A DNA stretch of 5,301 bases from an uncultured bacterium (lineage in GTDB: Bacteria > Pseudomonadota > Gammaproteobacteria > Burkholderiales > Burkholderiaceae_F), in NCBI GenBank assembly GCA_905215795.1, contig CAJMRV010000129.1:1-5301 (forward strand), read 5' to 3'. A program made the translations under genes and the position numbers. The notes beneath the pieces were generated by a model. The model did no database searches. It had not been told where the DNA came from and worked only from the letters and a program-made list of their open reading frames with translations. This document shows, piece after piece, positions 1 to 5,301 of this stretch; position 1 is the stretch's first letter; every line of letters begins with the position of its first letter.

Positions 1-3
1 GCC

Positions 4-1821
4 GTGGATTTGAAGCGGGAGGACGCGACGACAAATGACGCCGCGGGTGCCACGGGTGGGGGAACCCCCGCCTCATCGACGGCGCCTGCCGTCAAGACGC
101 TCTTTCTGACGGAGATGTGGGAGAAGTTCACTTTTTTCGGGACACGCTCCATCCTCTCGCTCTTCTTCGTCCACTCTTTGATGTTCTCCGAGAAGGACAC
201 GGCGCTCTACTACGGGGCGTTCCTGGCGTTGAGCTACTTCACGCCGATCCTCGGGGGCTGGGTGGCCGACCGCACCGGGGGCTACCGCCGTGCGATCGAG
301 TGGGGCGCCTTCCTGCTCGCCCTCTCGCAGCTCCTCCTTTTCGCGGGGGCCTCGGTCGATCCGGCCTCGGGCCTCACGACGGCGAGGACGCTCACCTTCG
401 CGGCGCTCTTTCTGATCGTCGTCGGAAACGGCCTCTTCAAGCCGAACATCACCTCGGAACTCTCGAGGATCCACGCCTCGCGTCCCGACGCCATGGACGT
501 GGCTTTCTCGAACTACTACCTCTTCCTCAACTTCGGGGCGCTCTTGGGGCAGTTCCTCGTCCCGTTCTTCGGGGACGTGGTGGTCGACGGCGTGCGCGAC
601 GCCTCCGCCTTTCGATGGGGCTATCTCGCGAGCTTCGTCGCGATGGCCTTCGGCTGGGCCTTCTACCGACGCCGCCGTCGCGCCATGCCCGAGACTCAAG
701 TGACCCGAACGGGTATGCAACTGGATTCGCTGGATTCGTGTGCAAGCACCCGGTCCGCTTGCGGGACGGCGAAGAAGGAGGAGGGCGCACTGAAGGGCCG
801 CAACCTTCCGGTGCGCATCGTCCTCTCCCTTTCCGCGGGCCTCGCCCTCTGGAGCGTGGTCGGCTGGGCGAGCTTTGAGCCCGGCGCCTCGCCGATTGCG
901 TGGCTCCTTTATCCCTTCATCTACGGGACGGCGCTCTCGCTCGCGCTCTTCATCTATTCCGACCCGGGGCTCACGCGCCGCGAGCGTGGCGGGATCCTCT
1001 CGATCTTCGTTTCCGCGCTCTTCATCATCTTCTTCTGGGCGACCTACGAGCAGGCTGGCACGAGCCTCACCTTCATCGCCGAGAACCAGACGGACCGCTA
1101 CATGCTCGGGCTTGAATGGACCCCGGCGATGATCGGGCTCTTCAATCCGCTCTTCATCATGTTCGTGGCGGCGCCCTTCGCCTGGCTCTGGAAGCGTCTC
1201 GACGCGCTCCCGACGCCGCCCTCGAACCTCATGAAGCAGGCCTGGGGGCTCCTCCTGATGGCGCTGAGCTTCGCCGTCGTCGCCGAAAACGTGAGGGGAC
1301 TGGGCGACGGGCTCCTCTGGATGGGCTGGCTCGTGCTCCTTTACTTCCTGCAGACCTGCGCGGAGATGTGCCTCTCGCCGATCGGGCTTTCGCTTGTGGG
1401 GAAGAAGGCGCCGGCGCGCTACCTGGGGCTCCTCTTCGGACTCTTCTATCTCGCCAATGCCGCGGGTTATGCCTTGTCGGGCGTCCTGCCCCCGACCCGC
1501 GACAAGTTCGAGGCCGCCTCGGCGCTCGGGATCGATCTGAGGACCGTCCTCGCCGATCCCGCCGCCGCGGACCCTTCCGTCATCTCGGCGCTTGCGGAGG
1601 CGAGGCTCCCCACGGAGTATCCCTCGCTCTGGGGCCTCAGGATCGAGACCCTCCACGACTTCTTCCTCGTCTTCTTCGCGATCACGCTCGTCTCGGCGGT
1701 GCTCCTGATCGCGATCGACGTCGTGATGCGGCGCCGCTCGGCTGCTGAAGATGTCGAAGGCGTTGATGGACGCTGTTCCCCGGCGCTCGCCGGGACCGCC
1801 GCGGACGGTTGCCGCCCGTGA
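4..1821 (+). CDS. POT/PTR2-family proton-dependent oligopeptide transporter
   Basis: This is an inner-membrane major facilitator superfamily symporter that by family takes up di- and tripeptides with protons. The POT signature in the first membrane helix is seen as EMWEKFTFFG (residues 37-46), a form of ExxERFxYYG with Lys replacing Arg. The loop after helix 2 has GGWVADRTGGYRR (84-96). Helix 4 has the family lysine in GNGLFKPN (K146). YYLFLNFG (171-178) matches the PTR2 FYxxINxG motif, FFWATYEQAGTSL (343-355) fits helix 7, and AEMCLSP (453-459) carries the helix 10 glutamate (E454). About 12-14 hydrophobic segments are visible, with a charged cytoplasmic loop at 222-268 and a long loop at 496-548 before the last helix. 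At 605 residues it is longer than the usual ~500. The chosen start is GTG with only three bases visible upstream, so its RBS cannot be seen and the gene may begin outside the window. Substrate specificity is not shown by the sequence. Confidence 0.9.
   Translation: MDLKREDATTNDAAGATGGGTPASSTAPAVKTLFLTEMWEKFTFFGTRSILSLFFVHSLMFSEKDTALYYGAFLALSYFTPILGGWVADRTGGYRRAIEWGAFLLALSQLLLFAGASVDPASGLTTARTLTFAALFLIVVGNGLFKPNITSELSRIHASRPDAMDVAFSNYYLFLNFGALLGQFLVPFFGDVVVDGVRDASAFRWGYLASFVAMAFGWAFYRRRRRAMPETQVTRTGMQLDSLDSCASTRSACGTAKKEEGALKGRNLPVRIVLSLSAGLALWSVVGWASFEPGASPIAWLLYPFIYGTALSLALFIYSDPGLTRRERGGILSIFVSALFIIFFWATYEQAGTSLTFIAENQTDRYMLGLEWTPAMIGLFNPLFIMFVAAPFAWLWKRLDALPTPPSNLMKQAWGLLLMALSFAVVAENVRGLGDGLLWMGWLVLLYFLQTCAEMCLSPIGLSLVGKKAPARYLGLLFGLFYLANAAGYALSGVLPPTRDKFEAASALGIDLRTVLADPAAADPSVISALAEARLPTEYPSLWGLRIETLHDFFLVFFAITLVSAVLLIAIDVVMRRRSAAEDVEGVDGRCSPALAGTAADGCRP
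721..738 (+). repeat. 9-bp perfect tandem duplication inside the transporter gene
   Basis: CTGGATTCG occurs twice back to back and encodes Leu-Asp-Ser twice (residues 240-245). It sits in the charged, non-membrane loop after the sixth helix, where an insertion of whole codons would be tolerated. The copies are identical and in frame, so this looks like a small slippage duplication; no function is implied. Confidence 0.6.
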
Positions 1822-1834
1822 AACCTCGTTGTTC

Positions 1835-1841
1835 AAAGGAG
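1835..1841 (+). promoter_or_regulatory. Ribosome binding site that fixes the bioD start
   Basis: AAAGGAG lies 6 bases before the ATG at 1848, inside the 26-base gap after the transporter stop codon. It favours 1848 over two other in-frame choices: the upstream TTG at 1809, which overlaps the transporter end, and the ATG at 1875, which has no purine-rich tract in front of it. The short gap and the absence of any hairpin in it fit one transcript for both genes. Confidence 0.8.
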
Positions 1842-1847
1842 AATGAA

Positions 1848-2540
1848 ATGAACGGAAATCTGAAGGCCTCCCCGATGGAGATCCCCCTCAAGCACGGGCC
1901 GCTCCCCGTCTTCGCCGTCACCGGCATCGATACCGAGATCGGCAAGACCATGGTCTCCTCGCTCCTCGTGGCGGGACTGGGCGTCGCGTACTTCAAGCTC
2001 GTCCAGGCGGGGCGTCCCGAGGACCGCGACAAGATCCTCGAACGCGTCCCGGGGGCGACGGTCCATTCCAACGGCCTTACGCTGGGGCTCGCCGCAAGCC
2101 CCCATCAGGGGCTCGAGGAGGAGGGAAGGCCTTCGACGTTCCGTGCGCTCGACGTGCCGCTCCCCTTTGAGTCGGACGGCCTCGTGGAGCTCGCGGGCGG
2201 CGTTTTCTGTCCGCTTGATGAAGGCGGCTTCATGATCGACTACCTCGAGGCGAAGCGCCTCCCGGTCGTCGTCGCCGCCAAGGCCTACCTGGGCTCGATC
2301 AACCACACGATGCTCACCCTCGAGGCGCTCCGCTGCAGGGGCATCCCCGTCCTCGCTGTCGTGGTGAGCGGGGAGGACGACTATCTCGCCGACTTCCTCA
2401 GGGCGAACACGAAGGAGAGGATCCTCTCCGTACCCTTCATTGACGAGGCTGCGCCTGATGCGCGGGAACGCTTCAACAGGGCGGCCGGAAGGCTTGCCGA
2501 GGAGCTTCTGGAAACGGGTGCCTTCGAGACCGTCAAGTGA
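1848..2540 (+). CDS. bioD: Dethiobiotin synthetase-like protein (BioD family)
   Basis: BioD is a cytoplasmic homodimer that uses ATP and CO2 to close the ureido ring of 7,8-diaminopelargonate, the step before biotin synthase. The 230-residue protein has the family landmarks in order: P-loop GIDTEIGKT (26-34); FKLVQAG (49-55), whose K50 corresponds to the carbamate-site lysine; ASPH (83-86) followed by EEEGR; VELAGGVFCPL (113-123), keeping the Mg-ligand-type glutamate E114; and LGSINHTMLT (148-157). Length is normal (family about 225), with roughly 17 extra N-terminal residues. Several usually conserved positions differ from the E. coli protein as I remember it: KPV is KLV, the serine of VASG is Ala54, EGAGG is ELAGG, and the adenine-contacting Asn region reads VVVSGEDD. 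It lies 26 bases after the transporter gene with a strong RBS. The family is clear. Whether this copy is a fully active BioD or a diverged paralogue is open, since no other bio gene is visible. Confidence 0.85.
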   Translation: MNGNLKASPMEIPLKHGPLPVFAVTGIDTEIGKTMVSSLLVAGLGVAYFKLVQAGRPEDRDKILERVPGATVHSNGLTLGLAASPHQGLEEEGRPSTFRALDVPLPFESDGLVELAGGVFCPLDEGGFMIDYLEAKRLPVVVAAKAYLGSINHTMLTLEALRCRGIPVLAVVVSGEDDYLADFLRANTKERILSVPFIDEAAPDARERFNRAAGRLAEELLETGAFETVK

Positions 2541-2639
2541 TGCAATAAGCGGGAGGACCGGTGGAATCCCTCTTTTCTCGATTGCTCCTTCGTTTTCCCT
2601 TCCGTATTAATGCCTCTCGTGAGGGCTGCTTTCAATGGG

Positions 2640-2682
2640 ATGGGGGAAACCCTCGGGGACAATGGTTTTTCCCATTTTCTCT
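2640..2682 (+). terminator. Rho-independent terminator after bioD
   Basis: The arms ATGGGGGAAACC (2640-2651) and GGTTTTTCCCAT (2664-2675) form a 12-bp stem with two G-U wobbles and a 12-base loop, followed at once by a T-rich stretch (TTTTCTCT). Further G-U pairs could extend the base of the stem. It lies about 100 bases after the bioD stop and would end the transporter-bioD transcript. This separates that unit from the nuclease module downstream. The wobble pairs lower its predicted strength. Confidence 0.65.
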
Positions 2683-2711
2683 GTTCAGGTGGCATAACAT
2701 GACGGCATTCT

Positions 2712-2750
2712 CCCGTGCCGGAAGCTTGTTGTGCTCCGGCCGTTCACGGG
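2712..2750 (+). promoter_or_regulatory. Compound inverted repeat upstream of the PLD-nuclease gene
   Basis: The inner arms GCCGGA (2717-2722) and TCCGGC (2735-2740) continue inward as GC/GC past a bulged A. The outer arms CCCGTG (2712-2717) and CACGGG (2745-2750) share one base with the inner ones and enclose a small asymmetric bulge. No T tract follows, so it is unlikely to be a terminator. It could be a leader hairpin or a protein-binding palindrome. The symmetry is seen directly; a regulatory role is inferred. Confidence 0.4.
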
Positions 2751-2756
2751 ACTTCC

Positions 2757-2779
2757 GAGCCGGTTTGAAGGGCCGGCTC
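2757..2779 (+). promoter_or_regulatory. Perfect 7-bp inverted repeat just before the PLD-nuclease start
   Basis: GAGCCGG (2757-2763) and CCGGCTC (2773-2779) flank a 9-base spacer and end 15 bases before the ATG at 2795. The spacing suits either an operator near the transcription start or an mRNA hairpin affecting initiation. It lacks a following T run. With the preceding repeat it gives four CCGG tetramers within 60 bases. Confidence 0.4.
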
Positions 2780-2794
2780 TCAATGATTTAGGGA

Positions 2795-3832
2795 ATGAAA
2801 GAAGATGCTTGTCAAAGAGGATTTTTTGAGGAATTGAAGACGCTCTCCGGTAAGGAGAAGCAGGAGGTCGTCATCGTCTCTCCGTTTCTCTCGGTCGCCA
2901 CGCTCGAGGAGTTGTTGTCGGGCGCGTCCGTGCCGCCAGAGTCGCTCACGCTCGTCACGCGTGACGATCCGTTTGATTATGCGTGCGGCTACAACGACAC
3001 CGCGGCTTGGGAGGCCGTCTGGAAGAGGCGGGGCCGGGTCCTCCTCTGCCCGAAGCTCCATGCCAAGTACTACCGTTTCGGCAGCGCCGTCTTCATGGGG
3101 TCGGGAAACCTCACCGACGCCAGCATGGGGCGTGGGGGACGTCCCAATGTCGAGCTGATGACCCGGGTGCCCTTTGATGATCAAGCCCGCCTGTTCGAAA
3201 AGGAGCTCGTCACCCGCTCGGTCGAGCTTGATCCGGAGGATCCCGACATCAGGGCGTTCAAGCTTCGGATCGAGTCCATGAAGGAGGAGGCGCGTGAACT
3301 CCTCTCCCTTCGCAAGCGTTCTGGTAACACGGACGGCTCCATCTTGTTCGAACGCTCCCGCCTTGTCCCGACGGGCGGATCCGCTCCCGTCACCACTTCC
3401 GGATTGATTCCCGAGTCCGTCCCCACGTTGGAGACGGGCTCTTCGTCCGCTTATCCGAGCATCCCCGAGGTGTCCGCGTTGATGGGCGAGTTGGAAAGGG
3501 CGGGTTGCGTCCTTCTCAAGGAGACCAAGAAAATCAGCAGCTATCGGACTCCAGGCGGCCGCGTCTTCGTGATCCTCTGGGTGTCCAAGGGGATTCAGAG
3601 GGAGGAGCTCCGCTCCGGCGTCTCCGTTGTGTTTGATCCGGACGTCGTCACGTCCGAGGGAGTCACTTCGGTCACGGGCGGGATTCCCGGGAAGATCTAC
3701 ACGAACTCCAACATGAAGTTCCTTCCCAAAAAAACGGGGACCGCACAGGGATATTACGGCGTTCAGGTGAATCTGCCCGACAGGAGCGAGCTTGTCTCCG
3801 TGCTTGCACGCTACGACGGAATCGGTCGCTGA
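2795..3832 (+). CDS. PLD-fold (single HKD) nuclease-like protein with unknown C-terminal domain
   Basis: The N-terminal half (about 1-135) looks like a phospholipase D-superfamily domain of the restriction-nuclease kind. EVVIVSPFLS (24-33) is the first core strand. KLHAKYY (87-93) supplies the catalytic H89 and K91. MGSGNLTDASM (101-111) supplies the GSxN element with N105, and E120 follows in NVEL. The classic HxKx4D aspartate is absent (Gly96). There is only one HKD motif, so the active form is expected to be a dimer, as in Nuc and BfiI. A helical charged stretch (about 150-176) leads to a Ser/Thr/Pro-rich linker (about 177-222). A beta-rich C-terminal domain (about 223-345), which I do not recognise, follows. 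No signal peptide is seen. An in-frame TAG at 2789 makes the ATG at 2795 the first possible start, although GGG only one or two bases before it is a poor RBS. It precedes the Mrr-helicase gene on the same strand, which suggests a role in a restriction or defence module. Substrate and cleavage site cannot be told. Confidence 0.75.
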   Translation: MKEDACQRGFFEELKTLSGKEKQEVVIVSPFLSVATLEELLSGASVPPESLTLVTRDDPFDYACGYNDTAAWEAVWKRRGRVLLCPKLHAKYYRFGSAVFMGSGNLTDASMGRGGRPNVELMTRVPFDDQARLFEKELVTRSVELDPEDPDIRAFKLRIESMKEEARELLSLRKRSGNTDGSILFERSRLVPTGGSAPVTTSGLIPESVPTLETGSSSAYPSIPEVSALMGELERAGCVLLKETKKISSYRTPGGRVFVILWVSKGIQREELRSGVSVVFDPDVVTSEGVTSVTGGIPGKIYTNSNMKFLPKKTGTAQGYYGVQVNLPDRSELVSVLARYDGIGR

Positions 3833-3925
3833 ACATGAAAAAGTTGGATTCGAACTGAGCGCTGTGCGGACGGTGTCCGGGCTTCTCGTGCATTCGTAAC
3901 GCCGAATCGTCAAACGCCTAGTCTT

Positions 3926-3945
3926 CCAATGGGGAGGAACATTGG
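3926..3945 (+). promoter_or_regulatory. Inverted repeat presenting a Shine-Dalgarno-like loop
   Basis: The perfect 6-bp arms CCAATG and CATTGG enclose the 8-base loop GGGAGGAA, a strong Shine-Dalgarno match. In RNA the loop would stay exposed above the short stem. A GTG codon begins at the last base of the right arm (3945). The pattern could be a leader translation-start element or coincidence. Confidence 0.3.
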
Positions 3946-4046
3946 TGGGTTTCCCTAACGCATCCATGTCCAAACCCCCGCGAAACGCCTTGGATCGCTC
4001 TCGTTGGTCTAATATGTGGGAAAAAAGGCTGTATGCCTTCCCATAG
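3945..4046 (+). other. Candidate 33-codon leader ORF (doubtful)
   Basis: A GTG start five bases after the GGGAGGAA tract (3932-3939) opens a 33-codon frame ending in TAG at 4044-4046, 23 bases before the proposed ATG of the Mrr-helicase gene. The predicted peptide begins MGFPNASMSKPP and is basic, with no signal sequence or recognised motif. Its only support is the good RBS, which is better than that of either neighbouring defence gene. It could be a leader peptide coupling translation to the helicase gene, or a chance frame. Confidence 0.2.
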
Positions 4047-4069
4047 TTCCAGAATTGATTGCGACCACC

Positions 4070-5281
4070 ATGACGAAAAAAGAAGAAGTGAAGACCTTCA
4101 CCGAAGAGGAGAACGCTGCGGCCCTCGACAGGTTGATTGAAGCTCTTTGGGATGCGAGCGGGAACATAACACGCGATGCCGGCACCCGTTTTGAAACCCT
4201 TGTCAAGGATTTCCTCAGCAAGGACGAAACCTACAGCAGGGCCTTCAGGAAGGTCTACACGTATGCTGAATGGGTCGACAAGGAAAAGCCGGCCATGGCC
4301 AGGACGGACATCGGCATCGACCTCGTGGCCAAGAATGCGTTCAACGACGACTTCACGGCCATCCAGTGCAAGTTCTATTCCAAGAACGCCACCATCACGA
4401 AGTCCGAGGTCGACTCCTTCATCGCGGCCTCCAGTGCCCCCCGCTTCACGAACCGCCTCATCGTCACGACGTGTCAGAAACCCTGGAGCGTCAACGTTGA
4501 ACGTGAACTCGAGGGGGTTGAGCCCGCCATCCAGGTGATCAAGAGGAGCGACCTCAACAACTGCTCCTTCTCCTGGGAGGAATACAACAAGGGCGCCTTC
4601 ACCAAGCAGAAGAAGTTCACTCCGCTCCCCTTTCAGGAAACGGCCATCGAGGACGTCATCAACGGTTTCAAGGACAACGACCGCGGCAAGCTGATTATGG
4701 CCTGCGGGACGGGCAAGACCTTCACGAGCCTCAAGATCGCGGAGAAGATGGTGTCTGAAAAGGGCATGGTGCTCTTCCTGGTGCCCTCGCTCTCGCTGCT
4801 TTCGCAGACGCTGACGAGCTGGACCCAGCAATGCCGCCGCAGGATGACGGCCTTCGCCGTCTGCTCGGACAACTCCACGGGCAAGGCAAACCTCGAGGAG
4901 GTCGAATCCCTCACCAAACGCAACGAACTTGCTTATCCGGCCACCACGAATGCCCGTGCGCTTTCCGAACAGGTCGGGTATGCCCTTGCCGGTGATGCCG
5001 ACATGGTGGTCGTCTTCTCGACGTACCACTCCATCGACACGATTCATCGTGCTCAGAAAATGGGGATGCCCGGGTTCGACCTCATCGTCTGCGACGAAGC
5101 GCACAGAACGGCCTCCGGCCGTGAGTTCGACGCCGAGGAATCACCGTTCACGCGTGTTCACGACGATTTGTTCATTCGGGGCCGCAAGCGCCTCTACATG
5201 ACGGCGACGCCGCGCATCTACGACCAGGACAGCAAGAGCCGGGACGTGAACTATCCCCAGTTTGCGAGACAGATTTTTTGA
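4070..5281 (+). CDS. Mrr-type nuclease fused to DEAH helicase lobe 1; truncated Type ISP/Type III Res-like restriction protein
   Basis: Counting from the ATG at 4070 (403 residues), the protein has an Mrr-like PD-(D/E)xK nuclease domain (about 35-172). This shows GTRFETLVKDFL (38-49) with helix glutamate E42, TDIGIDLVA (79-87) with D84, and AIQCKFY (97-103) with the Q99-x-K101 pair that replaces ExK. A RecA-like translocase lobe follows: Q-motif PFQE (187-190), Walker A CGTGKT (212-217), motif Ia LVPSLSLLSQT (237-247), CDEAHR (341-346) and motif III MTATPR (377-382). This is the N-terminal plan of Type ISP enzymes such as LlaGI, which cut and move along foreign DNA and run to roughly 1,500 residues. 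Similarity stops near residue 391, where relatives carry an SMDDE-type stretch, and TGA follows 12 codons later. The second helicase lobe, methylase and target recognition are therefore missing. The ATG at 4070 gives a family-like N-terminus; GTG at 4016 is in frame but neither has a clear RBS. Probably a remnant or an interrupted gene. Confidence 0.8.
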   Translation: MTKKEEVKTFTEEENAAALDRLIEALWDASGNITRDAGTRFETLVKDFLSKDETYSRAFRKVYTYAEWVDKEKPAMARTDIGIDLVAKNAFNDDFTAIQCKFYSKNATITKSEVDSFIAASSAPRFTNRLIVTTCQKPWSVNVERELEGVEPAIQVIKRSDLNNCSFSWEEYNKGAFTKQKKFTPLPFQETAIEDVINGFKDNDRGKLIMACGTGKTFTSLKIAEKMVSEKGMVLFLVPSLSLLSQTLTSWTQQCRRRMTAFAVCSDNSTGKANLEEVESLTKRNELAYPATTNARALSEQVGYALAGDADMVVVFSTYHSIDTIHRAQKMGMPGFDLIVCDEAHRTASGREFDAEESPFTRVHDDLFIRGRKRLYMTATPRIYDQDSKSRDVNYPQFARQIF

Positions 5282-5301
5282 TTGCCCCGAGGGGCTTGAG
5301 T

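Larger units (their letters stand above)
3833..4069. other. 237-base gap with small inverted repeats and repeated AACGC motifs
   Basis: No recognisable gene or RNA is seen here. Three short inverted repeats are present: CGGAC/GTCCG (3867-3879), ATTCG/CGAAT (3892-3907) and CCAATG/CATTGG (3926-3945). AACGC occurs at 3898, 3913, 3957 and 3984; AAACGCCT is exact at 3912-3919 and 3983-3990. TAATAT at 4010-4015 resembles a -10 box but has no good -35 partner. No T-tailed terminator follows the PLD gene, so read-through into the helicase gene is possible. Confidence 0.4.

Noticed and set aside
73..1836. 587-residue open frame on the minus strand
   Set aside because: It is antisense to the transporter gene, and its product is an Arg/Glu/Gly-rich low-complexity sequence. 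It is an artefact of high third-position GC.
2693..2698. CATAAC as a -10 promoter box for the PLD gene
   Set aside because: It matches only four of six consensus bases, and no -35-like hexamer lies 16-18 bases upstream. The spot is mostly occupied by the terminator tail.
2561..2791. 76-residue open frame between bioD and the PLD gene
   Set aside because: It has no convincing RBS or recognisable motif, and it runs straight through the terminator and both inverted repeats.
3842..3857. tRNA T-arm-like sequence TTCGAAT on the minus strand after the PLD gene (possible tRNA fragment or attachment site)
   Set aside because: The bases on either side do not pair into a 5-bp T stem, and no acceptor or anticodon arm is found nearby.
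2780..5104. 774-residue open frame on the minus strand
   Set aside because: It runs antisense through two genes with clear family motifs and across the gap between them. Its translation is rich in Arg, Gly, Asp and Glu with no recognisable domain, as expected for a shadow frame in GC-rich DNA.
5283..5294. GCCCCGAGGGGC palindrome next to a T6 run at the window end, as a terminator
   Set aside because: The T run precedes the palindrome on the + strand and no T run follows it on either strand within the window. The loop is also very tight.

Overview
The window is GC-rich and densely coding. All four recognisable protein genes lie on the + strand. Codon use and gene content suggest a high-GC, probably Gram-negative bacterium, possibly a pseudomonadote, but no rRNA or lineage marker is visible and no taxon can be assigned safely. 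The window has two halves: a transport/biotin-type pair on the left, and a nuclease/helicase pair that looks like an accessory DNA-defence locus on the right.

Left half (1-2540). A long proton-coupled oligopeptide transporter of the POT/PTR2 family runs from about position 4 (the true start may lie outside the window) to 1821. Twenty-six bases later, after a good Shine-Dalgarno sequence, comes a 230-residue dethiobiotin synthetase-like (BioD) protein. Its P-loop and most BioD landmarks are intact, but several conserved neighbouring residues are changed. The tight spacing suggests co-transcription. About 100 bases after bioD there is a convincing Rho-independent terminator (stem 2640-2675 followed by a T-rich tract), which closes this unit.

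Right half (2541-5301). The base composition is visibly less GC-biased here, and two further inverted repeats rich in CCGG sit just before the next start codon. The first gene (2795-3832) encodes a single-HKD phospholipase D-fold nuclease-like protein with an unfamiliar C-terminal domain. After a 237-base gap with small inverted repeats, repeated AACGC motifs and a possible 33-codon leader ORF, a gene starting at about 4070 encodes an Mrr-type PD-(D/E)xK nuclease domain fused to the first RecA-like lobe of a DEAH translocase. This is the arrangement at the N-terminus of the very large Type ISP restriction-modification enzymes and relatives. It stops at 5281 after only about 403 residues, right after helicase motif III. 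The second RecA lobe, and any methyltransferase or target-recognition part, are absent from this reading frame.

Reading: a core-like POT-bioD unit ends in a terminator, and immediately behind it lies an accessory module pairing a PLD-fold nuclease with an Mrr-helicase. The module is either a decayed restriction system or one interrupted near 5240. The sequence past the window edge would decide which.
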